DNA of 20,013 bases from Rhizosphaericola sp047606825 (GCA_047606825.1 JASGDY010000034.1:1-20013), one strand, 5' to 3'. Counted from the stretch's first letter, positions 1 to 8,939 are shown. Made by a program: numbers and translations. The notes: a model not told the origin generated them from the letters alone.

Positions 1-72
1 GGCCCGATATATTTCCAGGGCGACCACGGGCCGATACAGTTCCGGAACGTCGTGGTCACGCCGGCGGAGTAG
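1..72 (+). CDS. 3' end of a DUF1080 (3-keto-disaccharide hydrolase-like) protein, partial
   Basis: Frame 1 is open from the first base to a TAG at 70-72 and encodes 23 residues, beginning GPIYFQGDHGPIQFRNV and ending VVTPAE. A closing strand with 'G.I.LQ.HG..V.FRNI.V.P' is the usual C-terminus of the DUF1080 domain, a concanavalin-like beta-sandwich found in secreted Bacteroidota glycoside-processing proteins (3-keto-disaccharide hydrolases). The catalytic part lies outside the window, so substrate and localisation cannot be judged. The terminator just downstream confirms that a transcription unit ends here. The family call is from my memory of the motif only. Confidence 0.7.
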   Translation, partial: GPIYFQGDHGPIQFRNVVVTPAE

Positions 73-92
73 GGCGTATGGATTTTATTTTT

Positions 93-130
93 AACAGGAG
101 ATTGTCGGCGGGCAATCTCCTGTTTTTTTA
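93..130 (+). terminator. Rho-independent terminator of the DUF1080-like gene
   Basis: A perfect 12-bp inverted repeat (AACAGGAGATTG at 93-104 and CAATCTCCTGTT at 113-124) with an 8-base loop is followed by a T-rich run. It lies about 20 bases after the stop codon at 70-72. It separates the upstream gene from the SusC/SusD unit. Confidence 0.85.
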
Positions 131-697
131 TTTATAAGCACCTAGAAAGAATAAGTATGAAAGCATATTGCGCTTATTAATTTTTTGGTATCTGGTATTA
201 TAAATTAAATTACCATGAAATCTTTGATAAAGAATATCATTTTAAATTAATGTTGAAGATATATCCAATTTTAAGAAAAAATGAATTTTAAGACAATCGA
301 TTGCGTATAGGTGTTAAAGTTGACATAATGTATATATGTTTGTGGTTTCAGTAAGTTCTGGTTTCGGGACGGAGTCGATTTTATGTAGTAAGAAAGACTG
401 TATTCAAAATATTTTTAATAAAGTTGATTAGATTTTTTTGAAAATGATATTTTCTTCCTGTAAGAATTGTTCTTGTTTGTTCCTCACCCGGAATGACGAT
501 GTTATTTTAAAGATTGACAAAAAGTGGACGTCATTGTGCGTGCAGCGACAATGACGCAGCCCCGAAGATAAAAAAGCAATTCGGAGTTATAATTCTATTC
601 TATTATTAGGCTAGAAAATAAAAGGTCTACATAACTTCAATCCATTGCTTTTAAAAAAGATAAATTCTCGAATTCTTAATTTAAACTATAAAAATTC
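131..697. other. Long AT-rich intergenic region before susC
   Basis: No open frame with coding character is seen in these 567 bases. They contain a possible promoter element at 335-342 and a perfect 9-bp stem-loop (CGTCATTGT at 529-537, ACAATGACG at 548-556, loop 538-547). The part around 480-560 resembles the 'CCCGGAATGACG...GTCATT' intergenic repeats common in bacteria. The last 140 bases before susC are very AT-rich and show no Shine-Dalgarno sequence. Confidence 0.6.
335..342 (+). promoter_or_regulatory. Candidate -7 element (TATGTTTG) upstream of susC
   Basis: TATGTTTG is a full match to the Bacteroidetes -7 consensus TAnnTTTG. The upstream TTG (320-322, in TTGACA) is only 12 bases away, shorter than the usual 17-23, so the -33 partner is poor. 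If used, it would give a leader of about 350 bases before susC. Confidence 0.25.
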
Positions 698-3600
698 ATG
701 GTAGTGTTCCCTAGAAAGTATTATCTGTTAATGCTTGTAATTATGTCTGTGGTAGTGGTAAGTCCAATACATGCGCAACAGCTACGGTTTACTGGTCGAA
801 TTATTGACAGCCTATCCAAAAATAGTTTGTCCGATGTTATGGTCAGAGTGAGTGATGGCTCAGCGGTGTTAACCGATTCAAGCGGTAATTTCACATTGCT
901 TGTTCAGAACAACAACGACACGATTTTTTTTTCTCTTCCTGGCTACCAAACAAAATCCTTTGTATTCCGCGACTTGCCTAACCCAATAGAATTGGCCTCG
1001 CTCAATAAGGGTCTTGATGCCGTCGTCGTAACGGCATTGGGGCTCAAGAGATCAACAAAAACATTGGGTTATGCTACCCAAGCCGTTGCTGGAAACGCTT
1101 TGGAAACGGTTAAGGGAACAGATGTGGGGACTTCGCTGACCGGCATGGTGTCTGGCTTGTCTGTAAAAAACTCGACAGAATTTAACACTACACCCTCCAT
1201 ATCAATAAGAGGAGAGTCTCCTTTGCTGGTCATTGACGGCGTTCCTTTTGGAAATATGTCATTAAGGGACATCCCGACCGATGACATAGCCAATATCGAT
1301 GTATTGAAAGGTCCGACCGCTGCCGCTTTGTATGGAAACAGAGGATCTGCCGGTGCTTTGATGGTAACCACAAAAAAGGGTTCTAGAGAAGGCCTTGCGG
1401 TAGACTTCAATACCAATAATATGATGACCATGGGCTATGTCGCCATACCCAAGGTGCAGACATCCTATGGACATGGCTTAAATGGTGCTATCTATACAGA
1501 TTATGTATGGGGTCCCAAGCTTGATATTGGAGACTCCGCCGAACAATGGAATCCCATTACAAAAGAAGAAGAAATGATGCCACTCGTGTCAAGTGGTAAA
1601 AACAATCTTAGAAACTTTATGCAAACCGGAATGGTGAGCAATACAAACATAAGTGTTACCCAAACGGGTAAGAATGGTTTTTTTAGGTCCGGGCTCAACT
1701 ATATCTATAATAAAGGGCAATGGCCTAATTCAACATTGAAGATTGTCAACTATACCATGTCAGGACAGATGCGGGTCGGCAAAAAATTTGATTTGGAAAG
1801 CCGGATGACCTATACATGGGAATACGCTCCTCAGAATTGGGGATCCGGATATAGTGCGCAGGGGTATCTATATCAGATATTGATGTGGACTGGTCCTGAT
1901 TATGACTTGACACAATATAAAGACTATTGGGTGACAGAAAATGAAGAGCAAAACTGGTTGTACACAGATTGGTATGACAATCCATACTTGATTGCGTACG
2001 AAAAACTGCTTACCACGAATAAGAATAAGTTAAGTGCGAACCTGACGGCCAATTATAGTTTTACGAAAGATTTAAAACTGACATTAAGGTCTGGCTATGA
2101 TCATTACAGTAATGAATTGACGGTTCGGAACCCGGCGGGGATTTATTCTACCCGGGGTGATGAAAGTGGAACATTCAGCTGGTCATGGAGCAATGCCGGA
2201 TTGTTTGGGCAGGATGAGACGTGGGGATACAGCACTACGTCCGATCTGATCCTCTCTTATAATAAAAAGGTCAAGAAGTTCAATTTTGACGCATTGGCAG
2301 GAGGAACCATCTATTATTATCAAGACAGGGAGATGGGAGCACAAACTGTAAATGGGCTAAGTGTTGCGGGTTGGTATTCACTTGCTAATGCTGCGCCATC
2401 CACTACGGCGGGGGTTAATTCTATTGACAACAATTACAATACCAGTAAGAAACAGGTGAACAGTGTTTATGAAAAGCTAAGTACGTCTTATGACAATGGT
2501 ATATTTGTAGACTTTACCGGCAGGACGGACTGGAGTTCCACCCAGTCTGCATCGCAAAGGGCTTATTTCTACCCGTCATTGGCTGGAAGTGTCTTGCTCT
2601 CCAGATATTTGAAACTCCCCGATGTTATTTCCCAGTGGAATGTCAGGGGTTCCTGGACTATTTCTAAAACACCCGCAGATATATATGACAACAATAGGAC
2701 ATATAGTACCGGTACTGCGTTTGGCTTGGTTACGTCCAGCTATCCGACATCGTTGTTGTCTGCTGACTTAAAGCCATCTACCACAAGAACCTGGGAAATA
2801 GGTACCGCGGCCTCTTTCTTTAACCGTAGGTTAAATCTTGATATAGCTTATTTCAATAAATATTACTACAACAACCAAACTACTGCTACGATTTCCTATG
2901 CTTCTGGTTTTTCGACATATCTTCTTAATACAAAGGAAACATATGTCAGGAGAGGTATGGAGGTAACGCTTTCTGGTGATATTATCAGAAGCCGCAGATT
3001 TTCGTGGAACTCAGTCATCAATTATTCATTTAACCACGAGTATTATGTAGACCTAGATCCAGTCTATTCTTCGGATGATGCATTCACATACAAGGGTGCA
3101 AGGGTTGACACATATACCAAATATAAATGGCTTAGGGATCCTGACGGAAATATTATCAATGTTAGTGGGATTCCGACTAGGAGTTCCTACCTGAGCAAGA
3201 TGGGTTATTCAGATCCTGATTTCTCTTTTGGTTTTATCAATACATTTACTATTGGAGATTTTGTTATCGGAGTCAACATCGATGGTCGAGTAGGAGGGTT
3301 GATGTATAACTATATTTGGGATAAGATGTTTGACACCGGTGCCAACCCTGAAACTGACAACCAATATCGGTATGATCAAGTTGTGAACGGGTTGACCAAC
3401 TTTGTCGCACCCGGTGTGAAAGTGGTATCAGGCAGTGCAACATATGACAAATATGGAAATATTACCAGCGATACACGTACTTATGCTACCAATGATGTAG
3501 CTGTAGGCTATCAAAGCTATGCACGTTCATTGACGAGCTCCACTGGCGAGCATGGTGTCATGAATGAGACTTTCGTAAAACTGAGACAGATGTCCATAGG

Positions 3601-3781
3601 GTATAGCCTGCCCAATAAGATGGTCAATAAATTTCATGTAAAAGAAGCTGTTGTGAGTGTTACCGGGCAAAATCTCCTGCTGTTAACAGGGTTCAAATTC
3701 TCAGACCCCGATATTGACACGGAAAACCTAAACTCTCCTTCACAGCGTATGATAGGGTTGAATATTAAATTGGGACTGTAA
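698..3781 (+). CDS. SusC/RagA-type TonB-linked outer membrane transporter
   Basis: This 1027-residue protein has the order typical of SusC transporters. There is a signal peptide (residues 1-26, cleavage likely after SPIHA), then a carboxypeptidase-regulatory-like beta-sandwich (about 31-108, including FTGRIIDSLS and LTDSSGNFTL). A TonB plug follows (about 109-228), with LLVIDGVPFGN and the family signature near TAALYGNRGSAGALMVTTKKG. A long beta-barrel runs to a C-terminus ending in MIGLNIKLGL. Such proteins form the gated outer-membrane channel under a SusD lid and import oligosaccharides, peptides or other large nutrients using TonB/ExbBD energy. The susD-like partner starts 139 bases downstream. 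No glycoside hydrolase, peptidase or regulator is adjacent apart from the DUF1080-like tail upstream, so the substrate is unknown. No Shine-Dalgarno is visible, which is normal in this phylum. An internal ATG (LMLVIM) is possible, but the full signal peptide favours 698. Confidence 0.95.
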   Translation: MVVFPRKYYLLMLVIMSVVVVSPIHAQQLRFTGRIIDSLSKNSLSDVMVRVSDGSAVLTDSSGNFTLLVQNNNDTIFFSLPGYQTKSFVFRDLPNPIELASLNKGLDAVVVTALGLKRSTKTLGYATQAVAGNALETVKGTDVGTSLTGMVSGLSVKNSTEFNTTPSISIRGESPLLVIDGVPFGNMSLRDIPTDDIANIDVLKGPTAAALYGNRGSAGALMVTTKKGSREGLAVDFNTNNMMTMGYVAIPKVQTSYGHGLNGAIYTDYVWGPKLDIGDSAEQWNPITKEEEMMPLVSSGKNNLRNFMQTGMVSNTNISVTQTGKNGFFRSGLNYIYNKGQWPNSTLKIVNYTMSGQMRVGKKFDLESRMTYTWEYAPQNWGSGYSAQGYLYQILMWTGPDYDLTQYKDYWVTENEEQNWLYTDWYDNPYLIAYEKLLTTNKNKLSANLTANYSFTKDLKLTLRSGYDHYSNELTVRNPAGIYSTRGDESGTFSWSWSNAGLFGQDETWGYSTTSDLILSYNKKVKKFNFDALAGGTIYYYQDREMGAQTVNGLSVAGWYSLANAAPSTTAGVNSIDNNYNTSKKQVNSVYEKLSTSYDNGIFVDFTGRTDWSSTQSASQRAYFYPSLAGSVLLSRYLKLPDVISQWNVRGSWTISKTPADIYDNNRTYSTGTAFGLVTSSYPTSLLSADLKPSTTRTWEIGTAASFFNRRLNLDIAYFNKYYYNNQTTATISYASGFSTYLLNTKETYVRRGMEVTLSGDIIRSRRFSWNSVINYSFNHEYYVDLDPVYSSDDAFTYKGARVDTYTKYKWLRDPDGNIINVSGIPTRSSYLSKMGYSDPDFSFGFINTFTIGDFVIGVNIDGRVGGLMYNYIWDKMFDTGANPETDNQYRYDQVVNGLTNFVAPGVKVVSGSATYDKYGNITSDTRTYATNDVAVGYQSYARSLTSSTGEHGVMNETFVKLRQMSIGYSLPNKMVNKFHVKEAVVSVTGQNLLLLTGFKFSDPDIDTENLNSPSQRMIGLNIKLGL

Positions 3782-3920
3782 AAGATTTTTCATTTTTCGT
3801 TTTTAAAATAGAAAAAGAAACATAAAAATTCCTAGCCATATTTAGTGCGTTGGGGCATCTTGATGAAGAGCATTGAAAAAGTACGCTCGTCTGACAACTG
3901 AAAAAATAAAAAATATGCAG

Positions 3921-5474
3921 ATGAAACAAAATAATTATCATATAATATTGGTGTTTTCGGTAATCGTTTTCATGTTTGGTAGCTGTACCAAGAAATTCGA
4001 TTCTATCAATACCGATCCAGATGAGTCTACAACGTCAACGTCGGCTTGGCTGGCTACTTCGATGATCGAGTCCATTACCTCAAGCGATATAAGTTCTTCT
4101 AAAAGTTTCATAAAGCCATTTATGTTAGGCAAGTACGTACTTTGGACAGAAGACCAGGAAAGTTATCAATACAACAATCTGGGACGGGCGGACTTTTCGC
4201 GGTTATTGGTGTTAAGTAGTGTACCTTCCATGATTTCCTATGCGGAAGAAGGTACGGAGCGTAACACATACACTGCTTTAGGTCATTTTATCCGTGCGTG
4301 GCAGTTCTTCCAGACGACTATGCAAATGGGAGATATACCCTATTCGCAAGCAATACAGGGCGAGTCCGATGAGAATATTCAGCCTACATACGACACTCAG
4401 AAAGAAGTGTTCTACGGAATCTTAGATGAGCTGGATAGTGCCAATTATTTGTTTTCGGAAGGTGCCGATTTTGACGGTGATTTTATATATAGCGGAAGTG
4501 TCGACCAATGGAGACGGCTGGTCAACGCTTTTGAGTTGCATGTGTTGATGACACTGTCCAACAAGACGAGTGACGATTCATTGAATGTTGTTACACGGTT
4601 TAAAGATATTGTGACCAACAGACCTCTGATGGAAAGCTATGATGACAATTTTGCGGTTACCTATATTAATTCAAATGGATTTTCCTATCCATGGTGTAAT
4701 ACATCGATTCAGACCAATTCGTCTACCGCCTATCCCATGCTTTCTACTGAACTTATCGATACCCTGAAGGTATACGAAGACAGGCGTCTCTTTTATTATG
4801 CAGAGCCAGCGGAAGCCTTGGTGGATAGCGGTTATAGTGATTCGAGCTGGAATGCATACGTAGGGGTAGAGCCGTCAGATGATTACTCTGTCACTGTCAG
4901 TGCGCAGACCAGCGGTTTATTTTGCAATTTGAACAACAGGTACGTTGATTTGTATAATGCAGAACCAGTAAGTTTACTAAGTTATTGGGATCAGGAGTTT
5001 ATCTTGGCAGAGGCGACTGTTAGAGGCTGGATTTCTGGAACGGAGGCCCAGGAATACTACGCCAATGGAATCCAGTCATCGATGAATTTTCTGGTTAATT
5101 ATGCGTCTTCTGATTATGTACATGGCATGGATATGACAAGTTCTTATATTGATAGTTTTCCATCCTCGTCTTCAATAAAATTGTCTGGTGGGACGGACAA
5201 CATGATTCGACAAATTATATCCCAAAAATATCTGGCGGGTTTCCTTAATGGTTGTGATTTTAATGCGTGGTATGAAAACAGAAGAACTGGTTATCCTGCA
5301 TTTACGCTAAATTCTTCTACTAACCTTAATCCTAACAATACGAGTGCGTTTCCTGTTCGTTGGATGTATCCTTCAGATGAATATAGTTACAACTCTGACA
5401 ATGTGGAGGCTGCGGTCGCTTCCCAGTTTGGAGGTACAGATGATAATGACCAGATTATGTGGATTTTGCAATAA
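3921..5474 (+). CDS. SusD-like outer membrane nutrient-binding lipoprotein (SusD-like_2 type)
   Basis: This is the surface lipoprotein that caps the SusC channel and binds the nutrient. The frame is open from a TTG at 3873, but I prefer the ATG at 3921 (another lies at 3915). From there the protein is 517 residues and starts with a short lipoprotein signal whose lipobox FGSC puts the acylated cysteine at residue 22. The TTG start would place 16 extra polar residues in front of the signal. TPR-like helices around residues 110-165 include the family hallmark GDIPYSQAIQGE followed by PTYDTQKEVFYGILDELDSA. A further helical part (about 350-460) contains WDQEFILAEATVRGW, and the end carries the common R..YP..E motif (RWMYPSDEYSYN). 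Length and motifs fit SusD-like_2 better than classic SusD. It is co-oriented with susC and presumably cotranscribed with it. Confidence 0.92.
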   Translation: MKQNNYHIILVFSVIVFMFGSCTKKFDSINTDPDESTTSTSAWLATSMIESITSSDISSSKSFIKPFMLGKYVLWTEDQESYQYNNLGRADFSRLLVLSSVPSMISYAEEGTERNTYTALGHFIRAWQFFQTTMQMGDIPYSQAIQGESDENIQPTYDTQKEVFYGILDELDSANYLFSEGADFDGDFIYSGSVDQWRRLVNAFELHVLMTLSNKTSDDSLNVVTRFKDIVTNRPLMESYDDNFAVTYINSNGFSYPWCNTSIQTNSSTAYPMLSTELIDTLKVYEDRRLFYYAEPAEALVDSGYSDSSWNAYVGVEPSDDYSVTVSAQTSGLFCNLNNRYVDLYNAEPVSLLSYWDQEFILAEATVRGWISGTEAQEYYANGIQSSMNFLVNYASSDYVHGMDMTSSYIDSFPSSSSIKLSGGTDNMIRQIISQKYLAGFLNGCDFNAWYENRRTGYPAFTLNSSTNLNPNNTSAFPVRWMYPSDEYSYNSDNVEAAVASQFGGTDDNDQIMWILQ

Positions 5475-5529
5475 TCGGTCTCCTGTTAGATTCAGGTATA
5501 AACTAGTATCATATTGATCCGTTGTGGAT

Positions 5530-5811
5530 TTAGGCAATGTTGATTTTTAAGTCGTTGATATTTCGATGAAAAACTGTTTTGTTGAGGTCCTGTATGACGG
5601 TTGTCGCCAACTGTCGCCAAAGATAGGGCAGTCGTGCATCCGGGCTTGCTCTGTCAGAAAACGCTAAAGCTGTATGTTCTATGTTGGACAACTTGGGTTG
5701 ACGTATATGCCAATACGGGGTGTAGTTTATCGGAAAAACGACGAGTGTTTCAAGAATAATTTCGTATTTTTGAATCAAATGGTTTATTGTATTTAATATA
5801 TTGAGAATCAA
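5530..5811 (-). pseudogene. Probable N-terminal remnant of an IS982-family transposase
   Basis: The - strand encodes 93 residues. Residues about 26-44 read INYTPYWHIRQPKLSNIE, and residues 66-88 contain LWRQLATTV and NKTVFHRNINDLK. IS982 transposases of Bacteroidota have a similar N-terminus: PKLSN/D.E..AL, a DSE..LFR.L block, then R(S/T)VYNRR.R.L. The frame stops where the DDE catalytic domain should begin, and I see no catalytic motifs beyond it, so the copy would be about one third of the normal length of roughly 290 residues. The expected acidic stretch between the two blocks is also altered (FSDRASPDARLP). I saw no terminal inverted repeats. The family call is from memory and could be wrong; a meaningless open frame is the alternative. 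Confidence 0.45.
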
Positions 5812-5829
5812 TTAAATATATAATATTTG
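5801..5829 (+). promoter_or_regulatory. Candidate promoter for eat
   Basis: TTG at 5801-5803, a 17-base spacer, then TAATATTTG at 5821-5829. This is close to the Bacteroidetes TTG...TAnnTTTG arrangement, with one extra base inside the -7 element. It lies 55 bases before the permease start and overlaps the beginning of the IS remnant. Confidence 0.35.
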
Positions 5830-5884
5830 GTTAAGGGGTGAACCATCTTTTCCCCTAATTGCACAACGGGTTAATAAATATGAT

Positions 5885-7186
5885 ATGACACAAGAAAAGA
5901 CTACTTTAAAGAAAGTGCTGACGCCGATACACCTTTGGGGTATCGGCGTTGGTTTGGTAATCTCCGGCGAATACTTTGGCTGGAACTATGGATGGGGCAT
6001 TGCCGGTACGGTCGGATTGCTGATCGCGACGGCAATCATTACGCTTTTTTATTTTGCCTTTATTTTTAGTTTCACGGAGTTGACGAGCTCCATTCCCAAT
6101 GCGGGCGGACCTTTTGCGTATGCGTTGGAGGCTTTTGGTCCGTTAGGGGCGTTTGTCGCGGGCTATGCGACGTTGATAGAGTTTTTGTTTGCCACGCCGG
6201 CGATTGCATTTGCGTTGGGAAGTTATGTGCATTTTTTACATCCGGGCTTGCCTGTTATGGGCGTTGCGGTGGTTTCGTATATTGTGTTTACCATTATCAA
6301 TCTGTTGGGAGTCAAGGAAGCTGCGTGGTTTTCGTTGGTGATGACCGTGTTGGCGATATTGGAATTGTTGGTGTTCATGGGTATCGTGACGCCGCATTTC
6401 AAGATGGAGACTTTCCTGCACAATCCGATGCCGTTTGGATGGAAAGGCGTGTTTGCTGCCATGCCGTTTGCGATATGGCTGTATGTGTGTCTGGAAGGCA
6501 TTGCGATGGTCGCCGAGGAAGTAAAAGGAGGCAAGCGCACGATTGCCAAAGGTTATATCTCCGCAATGGTAACGTTGGCGTTGCTGGCAATCGGGGTGAT
6601 GCTGACGGTTGGAGGCATTGCGCCTTGGGAAACGCTTGACCATTTGGATTATCCACTGCCAGAATCAATTGGTATCGTGTTGGGCAAGGACAACGGATGG
6701 ACCAAAATATTTGCAGGTATTGGTTTGTTTGGGTTGATCGCTTCTTTTCACGGGATTATCATAGGTTATTCGCGCCAGATTTTTGCGTTGTCGCGGGCAG
6801 GTTATTTGCCATATCTATTTTCCAAAGTCGGGAAAAAAAGACAGGTGCCTTATATGGCGCTTATCGCAGGTGGACTGATAGGATTGGTGTCTCTGTTCTT
6901 TTTCGATACGAGCCAATTGGTCACCATAGCGACGATAGGAGCCGTCGTGATGTATATCGTCAGTATGTTGGCATTGTTTAAACTGAGGAAGACGGAGCCC
7001 GACATGCCAAGACCATACAAAGCGCCACTATATCCGTTCTTTCCCATACTGGCACTGGTTTTGGCGTTTGTGGCACTCGTAGCGATGGTCGCGTCTTACC
7101 CCAAACTGTTTTTGGTGTTTCTCGTTGGACTGGTCGTATTGCTGATAATTTTCTATCTTTCGGGGAAGGGGAGGAGGAACGCTTAA
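5885..7186 (+). CDS. eat: Ethanolamine permease (APC superfamily)
   Basis: The 433-residue protein is a hydrophobic APC-family transporter with about 12 membrane segments. The first segment carries WGIGVGLVISGEYFGWNYGW, the characteristic Eat start, followed by FTELTSSIPNAGGPFAYALEAFGPLGAFVAG at about 62-92 (amino-acid permease signature). A further marker is FAIWLYVCLEGIAMVAEEVK (about 195-214), where an acidic EE pair is conserved in ethanolamine permeases. The C-terminus ends in a short basic tail (GKGRRNA). It should carry ethanolamine across the inner membrane. The eutB and eutC genes directly downstream on the same strand support this substrate strongly. The 254-base gap before eutB may hold a separate promoter. 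The ATG at 5885 is preceded at 5880 by another ATG in a different frame that stops after two codons. Confidence 0.92.
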   Translation: MTQEKTTLKKVLTPIHLWGIGVGLVISGEYFGWNYGWGIAGTVGLLIATAIITLFYFAFIFSFTELTSSIPNAGGPFAYALEAFGPLGAFVAGYATLIEFLFATPAIAFALGSYVHFLHPGLPVMGVAVVSYIVFTIINLLGVKEAAWFSLVMTVLAILELLVFMGIVTPHFKMETFLHNPMPFGWKGVFAAMPFAIWLYVCLEGIAMVAEEVKGGKRTIAKGYISAMVTLALLAIGVMLTVGGIAPWETLDHLDYPLPESIGIVLGKDNGWTKIFAGIGLFGLIASFHGIIIGYSRQIFALSRAGYLPYLFSKVGKKRQVPYMALIAGGLIGLVSLFFFDTSQLVTIATIGAVVMYIVSMLALFKLRKTEPDMPRPYKAPLYPFFPILALVLAFVALVAMVASYPKLFLVFLVGLVVLLIIFYLSGKGRRNA

Positions 7187-7286
7187 AACTCAGAATTTAG
7201 AAGATGAAAAAGTTCGGGGACGGTTCAATGTACCACTTTACCATGTACAACCAGTATATTGGCAGAAAATGAACAGGCTTGTACGT

Positions 7287-7347
7287 CATTCCTGCGTATG
7301 CAGGAATCTGCCGAAGCATCTATCTGGCACCTGCATACGTAGGAATG
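7287..7347. repeat. Imperfect palindromic intergenic repeat between eat and eutB
   Basis: CATTCCTGCGTATGCAG (7287-7303) is answered by CTGCATACGTAGGAATG (7331-7347). The arms match at 16 of 17 positions. The left arm also contains a small palindrome of its own (ATTCCTGCGTATGCAGGAAT, 7288-7307). The 'CATTCCTGCGTA.GCAGGAAT' unit is a widespread intergenic repeat in bacteria. No T run follows, so termination is uncertain. Confidence 0.7.
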
Positions 7348-7440
7348 GTGGCAGAGGTGTTCATTATTTATGTATGTGTCTATTGAATGGTGTATTGTAG
7401 TCCAGTGTCTTTTTTTACTTTTACCTTTTTACTTTCTTAA

Positions 7441-8817
7441 ATGCTTTTCAAGACCACGATAGGAAACAGAGCGTATCTTTTTGACGATTTAAAAGAGGTA
7501 TTGGCAAAGGCGAGTCCGTTGCGTTCTGGTGACGAACTGGCGGGCATTGCCGCTGCCACCAATGAAGAACGCGTTGCGGCGCAGCTTGTTTTGGCAGATG
7601 TTCCGTTGTCGCATTTTTTGTCCGAGGCGGTTGTCCCTTACGAATCTGACGAAGTGACACGGTTGATCATGGACACGCACGATGCGGTTGCCTTTCAGAA
7701 GATAGCCTCTTTTACGGTTGGGGATTTTCGGGACTGGTTGTTGAGCGACGATGCGGAGCAGCATTCCATTGCGGCTATCGCTAAAGCGTTGACGCCTGAA
7801 ATGGTATCGGGTACTTCCAAACTGATGCGCAACCAAGACTTGGTGTACGTGGCGCAGAAAATGCAGGTAGTGACGGCGTTCCGCAATACCATTGGCTTGC
7901 GTGGGCATCTGTCCACACGGCTGCAGCCCAACCATCCGACCGATGACCTGAAAGGTATTGCCGCGAGTATCGTCGATGGACTGATGTATGGCAGCGGTGA
8001 TGCCGTCATCGGCATCAATCCGGCGATGGACAGCCCGGAAGTGGTCAGTAATCTGTTGTACATGCTGGACGGACTGCGCGAAAAACTGGATATGCCGGTG
8101 CAGAGTTGCGTACTGACGCATATCACGACGACCATAGATTTAATCCATAAAAATATTCCAGTGGACTTGGTGTTCCAGTCCATTGCCGGAACGCAGAAAG
8201 CCAATGAAAGTTTTGGTATTGATTTAAAAATATTACAGGAAGGTTACGAGGCGGGGCTTTCGTTGGGACGCGGCAATGTTGGCAACAACCTGATGTATTT
8301 TGAAACCGGCCAAGGCAGCGCGTTGTCTGCCAATGCACATTTTGGTGTGGACCAACAGACTTGTGAATGTCGTGCCTACGCCGTCGCACGTCAATACCGT
8401 CCTTTGCTGATCAACTCCGTCGTGGGTTTTATAGGCCCTGAATACCTGTATGACGGCAAACAGATTATACGTGCGGGTCTGGAAGACCATTTTTGTGGTA
8501 AACTGATGGGACTGCCCATGGGTATGGACATCTGCTATACCAACCATGCGTATGCCGATCAGGATGACATGGACACGCTAATGACTTTGCTGGGCGTAGC
8601 GGGGATTAATTTTATCATGGGCATTCCGGGTTCGGATGATATTATGCTCAATTACCAGACGACCTCTTTCCATGACGCGCTCTATCTGCGTAGGACGTTG
8701 AACTTGAGGCCAGCACCCGAGTTTGAAGCTTGGTTGCTCCGGCAGGGAATTTTGGACGAGCATTATAATCGTGTGGAATCACAAAGTGCGCAGCTGTATA
8801 AAGCGTTGATGGAGTAG
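7441..8817 (+). CDS. eutB: Ethanolamine ammonia-lyase large (catalytic) subunit
   Basis: EutB forms the TIM-barrel subunit that, with EutC and adenosylcobalamin, converts ethanolamine to acetaldehyde and ammonia. At 458 residues it has nearly the length of the E. coli protein (453). Active-site residues line up: R160 and Q162 in RLQPNHPTDD, N193 in GINPAMDS, E288 in YFETGQGSALSANAHFG, and D363 in GMDICYTNHA (one residue shifted from E. coli E287 and D362). GFIGPEYLYDGKQ (329-341) is another family block. The gene begins with ATG after a T-rich stretch lacking a Shine-Dalgarno. It belongs with eat and eutC. No EutA reactivase and no shell proteins are nearby, so this is a non-compartment, permease-linked version of the pathway. 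I found no cobalamin riboswitch upstream. Confidence 0.97.
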   Translation: MLFKTTIGNRAYLFDDLKEVLAKASPLRSGDELAGIAAATNEERVAAQLVLADVPLSHFLSEAVVPYESDEVTRLIMDTHDAVAFQKIASFTVGDFRDWLLSDDAEQHSIAAIAKALTPEMVSGTSKLMRNQDLVYVAQKMQVVTAFRNTIGLRGHLSTRLQPNHPTDDLKGIAASIVDGLMYGSGDAVIGINPAMDSPEVVSNLLYMLDGLREKLDMPVQSCVLTHITTTIDLIHKNIPVDLVFQSIAGTQKANESFGIDLKILQEGYEAGLSLGRGNVGNNLMYFETGQGSALSANAHFGVDQQTCECRAYAVARQYRPLLINSVVGFIGPEYLYDGKQIIRAGLEDHFCGKLMGLPMGMDICYTNHAYADQDDMDTLMTLLGVAGINFIMGIPGSDDIMLNYQTTSFHDALYLRRTLNLRPAPEFEAWLLRQGILDEHYNRVESQSAQLYKALME

Positions 8818-8849
8818 GAGACGGAAAGTGTCTGTTTAAAGTAAAAAAG

Positions 8850-8935
8850 CTATACTGCTCGTCGGATAAAAACGTGTTCATTGTTTTAATAGGGTTGCCT
8901 GTTTTCATCCAGCGTACAGTATAGTAGCCAATCGC
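8850..8935. repeat. Dispersed intergenic repeat between eutB and eutC (copy 1)
   Basis: The element lies between two genes whose products form one enzyme. It is bounded by short inverted repeats, CTATACTG (8850-8857) and CAGTATAG (8917-8924). Its right part (about 8873-8935: GTGTTCATTG...AGCGTACAGTATAGT...AATCG) recurs with roughly 70% identity at 12652-12712. Its left part (CGTCGGATAAAA, 8860-8871) recurs at 14980-14991. The end overlaps the last bases before eutC. Confidence 0.5.
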
Positions 8936-8939
8936 TTCA

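Larger units (their letters stand above)
5475..5884. other. Intergenic region between susD and eat holding an IS remnant and a promoter
   Basis: The 410 bases contain a decayed transposase fragment on the - strand (5530-5811) and, next to the permease gene, a candidate promoter. A short tandem duplication TGTCGCCAA/CTGTCGCCAA near 5602-5620 lies inside the fragment. No convincing terminator hairpin follows susD. Confidence 0.6.

Noticed and set aside
320..325. TTGACA as a sigma-70 -35 box before susC
   Set aside because: No matching TATAAT at 17 bases, and the phylum uses TTG/TAnnTTTG promoters instead.
7187..7440. Cobalamin riboswitch upstream of eutB
   Set aside because: Expected because the enzyme needs adenosylcobalamin, but no B12-box-like sequence or multi-helix layout was found; the region holds only a simple palindromic repeat.
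7489..8121. A 210-codon open frame on the - strand within eutB
   Set aside because: eutB is complete with its active-site residues; the opposite frame is composed of His/Arg/Gln-rich shadow sequence.
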